A DNA stretch of 64,000 nt from Corynebacterium sp. p3-SID1056 (GTDB lineage: Bacteria; Actinomycetota; Actinomycetes; Mycobacteriales; Mycobacteriaceae), in contig NZ_JALXXL010000003.1 of assembly GCF_025152525.1 (NCBI RefSeq), forward strand, positions 124,001 through 188,000. The letters run 5' to 3'. Position numbers and translations under genes: made by a program. The notes under the pieces are model-generated. The model saw only the letters and a program-made list of their open reading frames with translations. It had not been told where the DNA came from and searched no databases. This document shows positions 26,519-35,930 of the stretch, piece after piece; within the stretch, counting starts at the first letter, position 1; every line of letters begins with the position of its first letter.

Positions 26519-27619
26519 ATGGGGGAACAACATGAACTTCGGGCTTTTCTGGCCTTCAAAGCAGGGGGAATCGCCGCACTCCGACTTGTCTACGAGACAG
26601 GCCTCGATGCGGATACGCTCATCGGGATGGGCGCGGCCGACGACTACGCCGAGACACTCGTACGCCTCGCGCGCAGGTTTTTCCGGCCGACCAGCCACTC
26701 ACGTGTTCAAGCAGAGGCACGCAGTGCGGCAGAAGCCAACCGGCACTGCATCGAAACCCTAGAACTCATCGAGCGCACCGCCAGGCGCATCACCAACCCC
26801 ACCAAACGCTGGGAATACACCGCGCAGCTATGCGCCACCGCAGGCGACACCACCACCATCAGCAAACGCGCCGCCCGGCTGCGCAAAACCTACCTGCCAC
26901 CGCGCGTGCCACAAGACGGGGTGCGCATCCAACGCAGCGAAACACACGACAAATTCATCATCCGCCTCACCGGCCCCACCAACGACCTCCAAGATCTGGT
27001 CACCACATTCGAGACCCCCGACGACAACGGACAACCCATCGACCCGATCGACTGGCTGGTCAACAACCGCCACATCGTCCAAGCACCCGTGGCAATCCAC
27101 GCCATTATCACCGACAAGGACATCGACCATGTCCTTTCCGGCACCGACGATTCACCCGACCAAGAACCAGTAGTGGTGACCAATACCGGGGTGAGGATGA
27201 CCACCAGCCAAATCCTGCGCCGGCATATCCTGCCCGACGGCTATATCACCCTGGCCGCACCACACTTAGGCCCGATTAACACCCACCGGGCACGCCTTGC
27301 CTCACCCGTGCAACGCCTGGCACTGGAGGCGGACTCGCCGACGTGCTGCTGGCCGGACTGCACCACACCGATCTCGAAGTGCCAGGCGCACCACCTGACC
27401 GACTACGCCCACGGTGGCGAGACCCACCCGGCGAATATGTGCTGGCTGTGCCCGCACCACAACGCCGTCAACGGCCAACCCGACCGCGGCCGGATGACAC
27501 GCATCAACGGACGCATCGCCTGGATCGGCCCCAAATACACCACACCGATATTCACCGGCCGCGACTACACCGACACCGACACACCCATCGGCGGACCCGC
27601 CCAAGGCGCACCGACCTAG
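26519..27619 (+). CDS. HNH endonuclease signature protein (DUF222/13E12-like family)
   Basis: 366 residues. The C-terminal HNH domain is complete: CCWPDCTTPISKCQAHHLTDYAHGG (about 277-301) and NMCWLCPHHNAVNG, with paired zinc cysteines, the HH catalytic residues and the final H-N pair. The N-terminal 250 residues are helical and polar, as in the actinobacterial DUF222-plus-HNH family, which often occurs in several genome copies and is suspected of mobility. The enzyme should nick or cut DNA; biological role unknown. The final stop overlaps the convergent protease gene by 4 bp. Confidence 0.85.
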   Translation: MGEQHELRAFLAFKAGGIAALRLVYETGLDADTLIGMGAADDYAETLVRLARRFFRPTSHSRVQAEARSAAEANRHCIETLELIERTARRITNPTKRWEYTAQLCATAGDTTTISKRAARLRKTYLPPRVPQDGVRIQRSETHDKFIIRLTGPTNDLQDLVTTFETPDDNGQPIDPIDWLVNNRHIVQAPVAIHAIITDKDIDHVLSGTDDSPDQEPVVVTNTGVRMTTSQILRRHILPDGYITLAAPHLGPINTHRARLASPVQRLALEADSPTCCWPDCTTPISKCQAHHLTDYAHGGETHPANMCWLCPHHNAVNGQPDRGRMTRINGRIAWIGPKYTTPIFTGRDYTDTDTPIGGPAQGAPT

Positions 27620-28434
27620 AGCACCAGGTTGATCACCACGGTCAACAACGCGACGACGCCGATCAGCGCCGCCATGTACCAGGAATCCCCACCGGGTTCC
27701 TGGGCTGCGTTGTCCTCGGCGATGACGACACCCGCCGCCGTCGGCGGGGGCTTCGGCGCGCCCGCCTGCGCCCGGTGAGCGGAGAAGTAGTCGAGGAAGG
27801 CGTCCTCCACCTCCTCCTGAATGTCGCCGCCGTCGGCCGTCGTTGCGCCGAGCAGCATGGTCTTCGTGGCACCGGTGTCGTTGTTGCGCCCGGACACCGT
27901 CGCGGAGTGCACGCCGAGGAACCCGCGCCCCGGGATCCACAGCGGCCCGCCCGAGTCGCCGCCCTTGCCCGGCGCGATGTCGACGAGGAAGGAGTTGCCC
28001 ACCTGCGCGTGGAACGTGCCGCAGGTCGTGGCTCGCGTGGACCAGCCGTAGGTGCACACCTGCTCGCCGCGTCGCACAGTGTCTAAGGCAACGACCTCGT
28101 CGCCGCTGTACTCGTTAGGCCCGAGCGCGACGCCCGCGTCCCAGTCGATGCGCGCCCAGTCGTTCGTCGTGCCCTCGCTCGCAGCGGAGTTGGTGAGGGT
28201 GCCGGCTTCTGGGGACAACGTGCCGTCGGCAAGCAAAAGGCGCACCCTGTCGCCACTTTCCCCGCAGTGTGCTGCGGTGTAGCTGGATGCGCCTTGGTTG
28301 AAGCCGACGGTACACGCGGAACCATTCACGACGATCGCGTCGCCCTGGTCCACCACCATCGGCTCCGCTGCGGTCGCTGCAGTGTGAGACAGCGCAAGCG
28401 CCGTTACACCGCAGGCCACAACGAGTTTTTTCAC
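27616..28434 (-). CDS. Secreted trypsin-like (S1) serine protease with C-terminal membrane anchor (second copy)
   Basis: 272 residues from a GTG. Signal peptide MKKLVVACGVTALALSHTAA with cleavage near ATAA-EP. Catalytic triad: His in SYTAAHCGE (about 57), Asp in TNDWARIDW (about 92) and Ser in GKGGDSGGPLW (about 160). A Pro-rich linker (GAPKPPPTAAG) and a C-terminal hydrophobic helix (YMAALIGVVALLTVVINLVL, the last 20 residues) end the protein, so it looks tail-anchored outside the membrane. It is a paralogue of the protease at 25047-25949, sharing the same spacing of triad residues. Expression is probably leaderless from a TAGACT box 7 nt upstream; GGGAGG directly abuts the GTG and is too close to serve as a normal ribosome-binding site. 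Confidence 0.87.
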   Translation of the reverse strand: MKKLVVACGVTALALSHTAATAAEPMVVDQGDAIVVNGSACTVGFNQGASSYTAAHCGESGDRVRLLLADGTLSPEAGTLTNSAASEGTTNDWARIDWDAGVALGPNEYSGDEVVALDTVRRGEQVCTYGWSTRATTCGTFHAQVGNSFLVDIAPGKGGDSGGPLWIPGRGFLGVHSATVSGRNNDTGATKTMLLGATTADGGDIQEEVEDAFLDYFSAHRAQAGAPKPPPTAAGVVIAEDNAAQEPGGDSWYMAALIGVVALLTVVINLVL

Positions 28435-28441
28435 CCTCCCG

Positions 28442-28447
28442 AGTCTA
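28442..28447 (-). promoter_or_regulatory. -10 of the second protease gene (leaderless)
   Basis: Minus strand TAGACT, then CGGGAGG, then the GTG at 28434 (7-nt spacing). Confidence 0.4.
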
Positions 28448-28476
28448 CTCGAGCGCTCGGGCGGGCAAAAACGCCG

Positions 28477-31400
28477 CTAGGAGATGACGACCACCAGGTC
28501 GCCGCCCTCCACCTTGGTCGGCTGCGTGAACGCGAGGCGCTCGATCGTGCCGTCCTGGGTGGCGGAAATACCGGCCTCCATCTTCATCGCCTCGATCGTA
28601 GCGACTTGGTCGCCGGCCTTGACCTCGTCGCCGACCTTCGCGGTGACGTTGACTACGCCCGCGAACGGTGCGGCCACGTGGCCTGGGTTCGAAGGATCGG
28701 CCTTCTCGGCCTCCGCGACCGTGGACTCGGCGCTCTCGTCGCGCACCAGCATCGGGCGGATCTGCCCGTTGACGGTGAGGATGACCTGTCGCATGCCCTT
28801 CTCGTCCGGCTCGCCGACGGCGTCGAGGCGCACGGACAGCGGCGGGCGCTGCTCGTCGATCTCGCCGTACCAGATCATGGTCTCCTCGCCCTCGACCAGA
28901 CCGTAGAAGAAGGTCTTGTCAGAGAGCTGGTCGGTCACACCATAGGTGCGACGGTGCTCGAGGAACTCCGCGTACTGCTTCGGGAACAGCAGCTTGTCCA
29001 GCGCCGCGCGGCGGGTGGTGTGGTCCTCGGAGGCCAGGTCGCCCTCGAGCTCGGCCGGCACCTCGACGGTGTGGTCGACGGGGCTGCGGTCGGCGAGTGC
29101 GGCGTCGCGAAGCAGCGGCCAGCCGCCCGGAGGCGTACCGAGCTCACCCTGCAGGAAGCCGATGACGGACTCAGGGATGTCGTACTTGCGCGGGTTGGCC
29201 GCGAAGTCCTTCGGGTCCACGCCCGCGCCCACGAGGTGCAACGCCAGGTCGCCGACGACCTTCGACGACGGGGTGACCTTGGTGGGGCGGCCGAGGATCT
29301 CGTTGACCGCGGCGTAGTAGTCCTCGATCAGCTCGAAACGATCGCCCAGGCCCAGGGCGTTGGCCTGCGTACGCAGGTTGGACAGCTGGCCGCCCGGGAT
29401 CTCGTGCTTGTACACGCGACCGGTCGGGCCGGGGATGCCGGACTCGAACGGCGCGTAGACCTGGCGCACGGCCTCCCAGTAGGGCTCCATGTCGGAGACT
29501 GCCTGCAGCGAGATGCCGGTGTCGCGCTCCGTGTTCGCAAACGCGGCAACGAGTGCGGACATCGACGGCTGCGAGGTCGTGCCGGCCAGCGGCGCAGATG
29601 CCACGTCGACGACGTCCGCGCCGGCGTTGGCGGCGGCGAGGTAGGTGGCCAGCTGGCCGCCCGCGGTGTCGTGGGTGTGCACGTGGACCGGCAGGTCGAA
29701 GCGCTCGCGCAGCGCAGAGACGAGCTTCGCCGCCGCGCCCGGGCGCATGAGGCCGGCCATGTCCTTGATGGCAAGGACGTGCGCGCCGGCGTCGACAATC
29801 TGCTCCGCCAGCTTGAGGTAGTAATCCAGCGTGTAGAGGTCCTCGTTCGGGTCGAGCAGGTTGCCCGAGTACGCCATGGCGACCTCGGCGACGGTGGTGT
29901 TGGTCTCCAGCACGGCGTCGATGGCCGGGCGCATCTGCGAGACGTCGTTGAGCGCGTCGAAGATGCGGAAGATGTCAATGCCGGAGTTCGCAGCCTCCTG
30001 CACGAAGGCGCGGGTCACGGAGTCCGGGTACGGGGTGTAGCCGACCGTGTTGCGGCCGCGCAGCAGCATCTGGATGTTCACGTTCGGCATTGCCTCGCGC
30101 AGCTCGTCCAGGCGCATCCACGGCGACTCGTGCAAGAAGCGCATGCCCACGTCGTAGGTCGCGCCGCCCCAAGCCTCCACGGAGGTCAGCTCCGGGGTGA
30201 GGTGGCCGACATGCTTCGCCGCCGCGACCAGCGTGTTCGTGCGGATGCGGGTGGCCAAAAGCGACTGGTGCGCGTCGCGGAAGGTCGTCTCGGTCACGCC
30301 GAGCGCGGTCTGGTTGCGCAGCTTCTCCGCCCACTTTTTCGGGCCGAGCTCGAGCAGCTCGTCGCGGGAGCCGCGCGGCATCTCACCGTAATCGGTGGTG
30401 GGCAGCTTCTTCGACGGGCGGATTTCCGACGGGCGCGGGCCGTTCGGCTGGTTGACCGTCACGGAGGCGAGGTAGTCGAGGATCTTGCCGGCGTCGTCGG
30501 CAGCCGGCGGGGCCTCGAGCAGGAAGGGGTGCGCGGCGATGTAGCCGGTGTTGATGCGCTCCTTCTGGAAGTCCTGCTGCGACAGCAGCGCGCGCAGGAA
30601 GCCGATGTTGGTGGAGACACCGTTGACGGCGAACTCGTTGAGCGCGCGCAGGGCGCGGTCGACGGCAACCTGGAAGTTGCGGCCACGGCAGGTCATCTTG
30701 ACCAAAAGCGAGTCGAAGTTCGGGGTGATCACGGTGCCCACGGCCACGGAGCCGTCGAGGCGCACGCCCGCACCGCCCGGGGAGCGGTAGCCGGTCACGG
30801 TGCCGGAGTCCGGGCGGAAGCCGTTGTTCGGGTCCTCGGTGGTGATGCGGCACTGCAGGGCGGCACCGTTGACCTCGATGAGGTCCTGCTCCAAGTGGAT
30901 GTCCGCGAGCTTGGCGCCCGCGGCGATGTACATCTGGTTCTTCACGATGTCCACGCCGGTGACCTCCTCGGTCACCGTGTGCTCGACCTGCACGCGCGGG
31001 TTCATCTCGATGAAGACGTGGTTGCCGTCCTCGTCCACGAGGAACTCGACGGTGCCGGCGCCCTCGTAGTTGATCTCTTTACAAAACGCCACGGCGTCGG
31101 CGCAGATGCGCTGGCGCTGTTCCTCGGTGATGTGCTGCGCGGGCGCGATCTCGACGACCTTCTGGTGGCGGCGCTGCAGGGAGCAGTCGCGCTCGTAGAG
31201 GTGAACCACGTTGCCGTAAGCGTCGGCCATGACCTGCACCTCGATGTGCTGCGGGTTGATCACGGCGCGCTCGATGTAGACGTTCGGGTCGCCGAAGGCG
31301 GCCTCCGCCTCGCGGGATGCCTCGGCGGCGAGCGCCTCGACGTCCTCGGGCTTCTCAATAAAACGCATGCCGCGCCCGCCGCCACCGGCAACGGCCTTGA

Positions 31401-31899
31401 CGAAGACGGGGAATTGGAAGTCCTTGGCGTACTCGGCCAGCTGCTTCGGGTCGGCCGAGGGCTCGGAGTCCTTCAGCGTGGGCAGGCCGGCGCGCTCGGC
31501 GGCGTGCACCGCGGCGGACTTGTCGCCGGTCAGGTCCAGGGTCTCCGGGGTCGGGCCGATGAACTTAATACCGTTGGCGGCACAGGCGCGGGCGAGATCG
31601 GCGCGCTCGGAGAGGAAGCCGTAGCCCGGGTACACGGCATCGGCACCGGTTTCCTTCGCGGCGCGGATGATCTCGTCGATGTCGAGGTACGCCTTGACCG
31701 GCTGGCCTTCGGTGCCGATCTGCACCGCTTCGTCCGCGAACGGCCGGTGGAAGGAGTTGCGGTCCTCCCGGGGGTAAACGGCGACCGTTTTCGCACCGGT
31801 TTCGAACGCGGCACGGAACGCTCTCACGGCGATCTCGCCGCGGTTCGCAACGAGGATCTTCTTGAATGCGGGTAGGTCGTTAAGAGGAAGCGTGTCCAC
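28477..31899 (-). CDS. pyc: Pyruvate carboxylase
   Basis: 1,140 residues, the full length of a single-chain pyruvate carboxylase. Biotin carboxylase domain: [20 protein letters not shown] near residue 12, AVAGGGGRGMRF (about 170), [19 protein letters not shown] and EMNPRVQVEHTVTE. Carboxyltransferase domain: TFRDAHQSLLATRIRT (about 540), EAWGGATYDVGMRFL, AIKDMAG with the carbamylated Lys and HVHTHDTAGGQLATYLAA. Biotin carrier: EAMKMEAGI near 1110. It converts pyruvate plus bicarbonate and ATP to oxaloacetate, an anaplerotic step. The GTG start has GAAAGGA 10 nt upstream, as remembered for C. glutamicum pyc. The long frame on the opposite strand is an antisense artefact. Confidence 0.97.
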   Translation of the reverse strand: MDTLPLNDLPAFKKILVANRGEIAVRAFRAAFETGAKTVAVYPREDRNSFHRPFADEAVQIGTEGQPVKAYLDIDEIIRAAKETGADAVYPGYGFLSERADLARACAANGIKFIGPTPETLDLTGDKSAAVHAAERAGLPTLKDSEPSADPKQLAEYAKDFQFPVFVKAVAGGGGRGMRFIEKPEDVEALAAEASREAEAAFGDPNVYIERAVINPQHIEVQVMADAYGNVVHLYERDCSLQRRHQKVVEIAPAQHITEEQRQRICADAVAFCKEINYEGAGTVEFLVDEDGNHVFIEMNPRVQVEHTVTEEVTGVDIVKNQMYIAAGAKLADIHLEQDLIEVNGAALQCRITTEDPNNGFRPDSGTVTGYRSPGGAGVRLDGSVAVGTVITPNFDSLLVKMTCRGRNFQVAVDRALRALNEFAVNGVSTNIGFLRALLSQQDFQKERINTGYIAAHPFLLEAPPAADDAGKILDYLASVTVNQPNGPRPSEIRPSKKLPTTDYGEMPRGSRDELLELGPKKWAEKLRNQTALGVTETTFRDAHQSLLATRIRTNTLVAAAKHVGHLTPELTSVEAWGGATYDVGMRFLHESPWMRLDELREAMPNVNIQMLLRGRNTVGYTPYPDSVTRAFVQEAANSGIDIFRIFDALNDVSQMRPAIDAVLETNTTVAEVAMAYSGNLLDPNEDLYTLDYYLKLAEQIVDAGAHVLAIKDMAGLMRPGAAAKLVSALRERFDLPVHVHTHDTAGGQLATYLAAANAGADVVDVASAPLAGTTSQPSMSALVAAFANTERDTGISLQAVSDMEPYWEAVRQVYAPFESGIPGPTGRVYKHEIPGGQLSNLRTQANALGLGDRFELIEDYYAAVNEILGRPTKVTPSSKVVGDLALHLVGAGVDPKDFAANPRKYDIPESVIGFLQGELGTPPGGWPLLRDAALADRSPVDHTVEVPAELEGDLASEDHTTRRAALDKLLFPKQYAEFLEHRRTYGVTDQLSDKTFFYGLVEGEETMIWYGEIDEQRPPLSVRLDAVGEPDEKGMRQVILTVNGQIRPMLVRDESAESTVAEAEKADPSNPGHVAAPFAGVVNVTAKVGDEVKAGDQVATIEAMKMEAGISATQDGTIERLAFTQPTKVEGGDLVVVIS

Positions 31900-31964
31900 T
31901 GAGGGTAAGTCCTTTCGCTTTTGTGCAAGAAGCGCGCGGTTCGCATGTCGAACACAGCAGGTCG

Positions 31965-31970
31965 ATCATA
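31965..31970 (-). promoter_or_regulatory. Candidate -10 of pyc
   Basis: TATGAT on the minus strand, 65 nt upstream of the pyc GTG. The best -35-like hexamer, ATGACC, is about 20 nt further up, so spacing is poor. Confidence 0.4.
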
Positions 31971-32050
31971 CCGCTTTTCCGCTCCGTAATGGTCATTTTT
32001 ATGTAGGAAATGTGTGAAACGGGGGTGGTCCCCCACGGCCCTTGACGCAC

Positions 32051-32084
32051 CGCAGCCCGCCGGCGGTGAGGCCGGCGGGCTGCG
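32051..32084 (-). terminator. Hairpin terminator downstream of prpC
   Basis: A perfect 14-bp GC-rich stem (32051-32064 with 32071-32084; core CAGCCCGCCGGC) and a 6-nt loop 30 nt after the prpC stop. No T-run follows on either strand, so termination may depend on the stem alone or on Rho. Confidence 0.65.
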
Positions 32085-32114
32085 GGCAGCGGGGCGTCGG
32101 AAAGCGAAGAGCGC

Positions 32115-33254
32115 TTAGAGGTGGCGCTCCTCCGGGCCGTTGTAGGCGGACAGCGGGCGGATCAGCGAGTTGTTCTCGTACTGCTCGATGATGTGGGCGA
32201 TCCAACCGGTGATGCGCGACATGACGAACAACGGGGTGAAGAACTCGATGTCAAAGCCCAGGATGTAGTAGGACGGGCCGGACGGGAAGTCCAAGTTGGG
32301 CTTGATGTTGATGGAGGTGTTCTCGTACATCGTCTTCGCCATGATGTCGTAGATCTCCACCCACTTCTGGGAATCCTTCTCCGGGTGCTCGGCGGCGAGC
32401 TTCTTGAACGCGGCCTCCATGGTCGGCACGCGCGAGTCGCCCTTCTTGTACACGCGGTGGCCGAAGCCCATGACCAGTTCCTTGTTCTTCAGCTTGTCCA
32501 GGCACCACTGCTCAGCGTTCGCCGGGTCGCCGATCTCCTCCATGTGGTGCATGACGAACTCGTTCGCACCACCGTGCAGCGGGCCCTTCAGCGCGCCGAT
32601 GGCAGCGGTGATAGCAGACCATGCATCGGCCTGCGTGGAGGTCACGGTGCGGGCGGTGAAGGTCGAGGCGTTGAAGGAGTGCTCCGCATACAGGATCATG
32701 GTCTTCTCAAACGCTTCGATATCCGACGGGATGGTTGCCGGCGAGCCTTCCTCGTCACCGAAGACCATCCACAGGAAGTTCTCGCTGAAGCTCTTGTCCT
32801 TGGTCGGGGCGATGTAGTCCTTGCCCTGGCGGCGGCGGATGTCGGTGGCCACGACGGTGGGCAGCTTCGCCAGAAGCTGGGTGCCGATCTTGCGGATGTG
32901 CTCGGAGTTCGGGGTGAACTTGTACTCGTCGCGGGTACCCAGGAAGGACACTGCGGTGCGCAGCACGTCCATCGGGTGGCAGTCCTTCGGCAGGAAGTTG
33001 ATGACCTGGATGAGTTCCTCGTCGATGTCGCGGTTGGTCATGCAGCCTGTGCGGAACTCTTCGCGGCCCTGCTCGTCCGGCAGCTCGCCGTGCCACAGCA
33101 GGTAGGCGACGTCCTCGAAGCTGCACTTCTCAGCCAGCTCGTGCACCGGGTAGCCCTGGTAGAGCAGTGAGTTGGTCTCCGGGTTGACCTTGGAGATAGC
33201 GGTGTAGTCGGCGACGACGCCGGCGAGGCCCTTGCGGATTTCCTGATCAGACAT
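32115..33254 (-). CDS. prpC: 2-methylcitrate synthase
   Basis: 379 residues from the ATG at 33254, preceded by AAGGAG. Citrate synthase fold with catalytic His in LHGGANEFVMHH (about 222), the second His in GFGHRVYKKGDSR (about 261) and Asp in NLDFPSGPSYY (about 312). It condenses propionyl-CoA with oxaloacetate to 2-methylcitrate; the assignment as methylcitrate rather than citrate synthase rests on its place as third gene of prpDBC, 47 bp behind prpB. Corynebacterial PrpC also accepts acetyl-CoA. Confidence 0.93.
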   Translation of the reverse strand: MSDQEIRKGLAGVVADYTAISKVNPETNSLLYQGYPVHELAEKCSFEDVAYLLWHGELPDEQGREEFRTGCMTNRDIDEELIQVINFLPKDCHPMDVLRTAVSFLGTRDEYKFTPNSEHIRKIGTQLLAKLPTVVATDIRRRQGKDYIAPTKDKSFSENFLWMVFGDEEGSPATIPSDIEAFEKTMILYAEHSFNASTFTARTVTSTQADAWSAITAAIGALKGPLHGGANEFVMHHMEEIGDPANAEQWCLDKLKNKELVMGFGHRVYKKGDSRVPTMEAAFKKLAAEHPEKDSQKWVEIYDIMAKTMYENTSINIKPNLDFPSGPSYYILGFDIEFFTPLFVMSRITGWIAHIIEQYENNSLIRPLSAYNGPEERHL

Positions 33255-33301
33255 GGTGTGTACTCCTTGTTGGATTAATGGGTGAGGGATGGGGGTGCTG
33301 C

Positions 33302-34222
33302 CTACTCGAAGGTCGGCTTGTAGCTGTCCTTCGAGTAGGTAAAGACCGACTGGTCGAACTGGTTGTACTCGTTGTAGCGGACCAGCTCGTAGAGGCGCGA
33401 GCGGTGCTGCATCTTGTCCAACCATTCGGTCTGGGTGCCGGTTGCCGCGATGTCGCGCAGCATGGCTTCGGTCTGGCCCATGGCGATGCGGAACGTGGTC
33501 ACCGGCCAGATCACGGCGTTGTAGCCGAGGTTCTGCAGCGTGTTGGCCGACAGGAGTTCGGTCTTGCCGAACTCCGTCATGTTGGCCAAAAGCGGGGTGT
33601 CCACGGCGGCGCGGAACTTGGCAAAGTCTTCCTCCGAGTACAGGGCCTCGGTGAAGATGAGGTCCGCACCGGCGTCGGCGTAGGCCTTCGCCCGCTCGAT
33701 GGCCTCGTCGATGCCTTCGATGCCGGCGGCATCGGTGCGGGCGCAGATGACGAACTGGTCGTCGGAGCGCTCGCGCACCGCCGCGGTGATGCGGCGGACC
33801 ATCAGGTCGCGCGGCACGACTTCCTTGCCGTCGAGGTGCCCGCAGCGCTTCGGGTTGACCTGGTCCTCCAGGTGGAGGCCAGCCAGGCCAACCGCCTCGA
33901 ACTCGGCGACGGTGCGGGCGGCGCTCATGGGCTCGCCGAAGCCGGTGTCGGCGTCGATGAGCACCGGCAGGTTGGTCGCGCGCGCGATCTGGCCGCCGCG
34001 GTTGGCCACCTCAGACAAGGTGGTCAGCCCGATGTCCGGCAGGCCCAGATCGTTGGCCACCACCGCGCCGGAGACGTAGGCGCCTTCGAATGCGCCGATG
34101 TCCTCGATCAGGCGGGCGGTGAGCGGGTTGAACGCGCCCGGCAGCTTCGTGATGGTCTCCGCGTTCAGCGACTCGCGCAGTGCTTTGCGACGCTCATGCG
34201 GCGTCTTTTCTGGCGCAAACAT
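33302..34222 (-). CDS. prpB: 2-methylisocitrate lyase
   Basis: 306 residues, isocitrate lyase superfamily. The catalytic loop KRCGHLDGKEVV (Cys at about 126) is intact; DADTGFGEP provides the magnesium-binding aspartates and LPGAFNPLTARL is the N-terminal substrate motif. It cleaves 2-methylisocitrate to pyruvate and succinate, the last step of the methylcitrate cycle. Its ATG directly follows the prpD stop, with the ribosome-binding site AGGAGG inside the end of prpD, so translation is coupled. Confidence 0.96.
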   Translation of the reverse strand: MFAPEKTPHERRKALRESLNAETITKLPGAFNPLTARLIEDIGAFEGAYVSGAVVANDLGLPDIGLTTLSEVANRGGQIARATNLPVLIDADTGFGEPMSAARTVAEFEAVGLAGLHLEDQVNPKRCGHLDGKEVVPRDLMVRRITAAVRERSDDQFVICARTDAAGIEGIDEAIERAKAYADAGADLIFTEALYSEEDFAKFRAAVDTPLLANMTEFGKTELLSANTLQNLGYNAVIWPVTTFRIAMGQTEAMLRDIAATGTQTEWLDKMQHRSRLYELVRYNEYNQFDQSVFTYSKDSYKPTFE

Positions 34223-35734
34223 TTAGAAAATACCTCCTGGGATTTCGGGTGCGTTCGCCTTCGCCTCGTCGCTGACCGCGACGTTGAGCTCGGACAGGTC
34301 GGTGAGGTTTTCCAGGTTCTGCACGGCCGCGAGGAAGCGGTCCTGCTCCTCCGGGGTGACGATGCCCTCGGCGAGGGTGCGGAACTTGGTGATGTAGTTT
34401 TCGCGCTCGAACGGGCGGGCGCCGAACGGGTGGGCGTCGGCGACGGCCATCTCGTCTTCGATGACGGTGCCGTCCGCGAAGGTGATCACGGCGCGGCAGC
34501 CGAAGGCCTTCTCGTTCGGGTCCTGCGAGTGGTAGCGGCGGGTCCACTCCTCGTCTTCGACCGTGGAGATCTTGTGCCACAGCTCGACGGTTTCCTTCCG
34601 GCCGGCGCGCTCCGGGGTGTAGGAGTTGACGTGGTGCCAGGTGCCGTCCTCGAGCGCGACGGCAAACATGTACATGATTGAGTGGTCAAGGGTTTCGCGA
34701 GATGCGGTGGGATCCATCTTCTGCGGGTCGTTCGCGCCGGTGCCGATGACGTAGTGGGTGTGGTGCGAGGTGTGCAGGACGATGGATTCGATGTCGGCGG
34801 TGGACTTGCCAGCATCGGCGATGGTCTGCTTCATGCGGCGCGCCAGGTCGATCGGGGCCTGCGCCTGGTACTCGGCGGAGTGTTCCTTGGTGTAGGTCTC
34901 CAAGATGGCGCGCTTGGCCTCGCCGTCGGCCGGCAGCGGGACGATGTAGGTGCGCTCCGGGGAGTGCAGCATCCAGGCGATGAAGCCGTCCTCGCCCTCC
35001 CAGATCGGGGCCGGGGCACCCTCGCCGCGCATGGTGCGGTCGACGGCCTCGATGCCCATCTTGCCGGCGAACGCCGGGGCGGAGGCCTTCCAGGAGGAGA
35101 TCAGGCCCTTGCGGGACTGACGGGTTGCGGTCGTGGTGTGCAGCGCCTGGCCGACGGCCTGGTAGATGGTGTCCACGTCCAGCTCAAGCATCGTGCCGAT
35201 ACCGGCAGCAACCGACGGGCCAAGGTGCGCGACGTGGTCAATCTTCCACTCGTGCAGGCAGATGCCCTTGACCAGGTTGACCTGGATCTCGTAGCCGGTG
35301 GCGATGCCGCGGATCAGCGCCTTGCCGTCGAGGCCCTTGTGCTGGGCCACCGCGAGGATCGGCGGGATGTTGTCGCCCGGGTGGGAGTATTCGGCGGCGA
35401 GGAAGGTGTCGTGGAAGTCGAGCTCGCGCACGGCGGTGCCGTTGGCGAAGGCGGCCCACTCGGCGGAGAACGAGCCGTCGATGCCGAAGATCTGCGCGCC
35501 GCCCTCCGCGACCGGGTGTGCTTCGGCCATGGCGCGGGCCGTGGCGACGGGGCGGCGACCGTAGGAGGCGACTGCGACCGACGCGTTGTCGATGATGCGG
35601 TTGATGATCATCTCGCGGGTCTCCTCCGGTACCTCGACCGGGTCGGCCGCGACCTTGGCCACCTTGTAGGCCAGGTGCTCTTCGATGGGGAAGTCGTCGG
35701 CGGACTTCCGGGTGCGGACTTCGTGGTTGATCAT
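34223..35734 (-). CDS. prpD: 2-methylcitrate dehydratase
   Basis: 503 residues from the ATG at 35734, with AGGAG 11 nt upstream. MmgE/PrpD family: [53 protein letters not shown] (about 95-122) and [14 protein letters not shown]. It dehydrates 2-methylcitrate to 2-methyl-cis-aconitate without an iron-sulfur cluster. First gene of prpDBC; the promoter lies in the 196-bp region shared with divergent prpR. Confidence 0.96.
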   Translation of the reverse strand: MINHEVRTRKSADDFPIEEHLAYKVAKVAADPVEVPEETREMIINRIIDNASVAVASYGRRPVATARAMAEAHPVAEGGAQIFGIDGSFSAEWAAFANGTAVRELDFHDTFLAAEYSHPGDNIPPILAVAQHKGLDGKALIRGIATGYEIQVNLVKGICLHEWKIDHVAHLGPSVAAGIGTMLELDVDTIYQAVGQALHTTTATRQSRKGLISSWKASAPAFAGKMGIEAVDRTMRGEGAPAPIWEGEDGFIAWMLHSPERTYIVPLPADGEAKRAILETYTKEHSAEYQAQAPIDLARRMKQTIADAGKSTADIESIVLHTSHHTHYVIGTGANDPQKMDPTASRETLDHSIMYMFAVALEDGTWHHVNSYTPERAGRKETVELWHKISTVEDEEWTRRYHSQDPNEKAFGCRAVITFADGTVIEDEMAVADAHPFGARPFERENYITKFRTLAEGIVTPEEQDRFLAAVQNLENLTDLSELNVAVSDEAKANAPEIPGGIF

Positions 35735-35806
35735 GTGGTGTGCAACTCCTCGGCGTGTGTGGGGACGAGTGGGCGTCGATAAGCGAGCGCCCTGTTGTTG
35801 CAACTC

Positions 35807-35812
35807 ATACTA
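35807..35812 (-). promoter_or_regulatory. prpD: Candidate -10 of the prpDBC operon
   Basis: TAGTAT on the minus strand, 72 nt upstream of the prpD ATG. Just downstream the minus strand reads GAGTTGCAACAACAG, containing TTGCAA, similar to the core bound by PrpR/RamB-type regulators. Confidence 0.45.
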
Positions 35813-35874
35813 GGGGCGCGAATGTGGCCCACGTCATTGTCCAATCTGTGGAATTGAGTGTCATGACTACGCAC

Positions 35875-35895
35875 TTTTTGTAAACTTTGTAAAAA
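35875..35895 (+). promoter_or_regulatory. Candidate PrpR/RamB-type operator between prpD and prpR
   Basis: Two copies of TTTGTAAA-type half motifs stand in direct repeat (TTTGTAAACTTTGTAAA within 35877-35893). AAACTTTGTAAA closely resembles the RamB-type site AAAGTTTGCAAA. Its position in the divergent region fits a site where PrpR controls prpDBC and itself. Confidence 0.45.
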
Positions 35896-35930
35896 CACAG
35901 TTCAGGGCACGGAAGCAAAGGCGAGACGCA

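Noticed and set aside
28449..28476. Terminator after pyc
   Set aside because: The short GCGGC...GCCCGC pairing is weak and partly overlaps the protease promoter; not convincing.
28267..31875. Very long open frame (about 1,200 codons) on the strand opposite pyc
   Set aside because: It is antisense to a complete, motif-bearing pyruvate carboxylase; high GC removes stops in this frame, and its translation has no recognisable domain.
33255..33425. N-terminal extension of prpC
   Set aside because: It would overlap the end of prpB; the ATG at 33254 has AAGGAG upstream.
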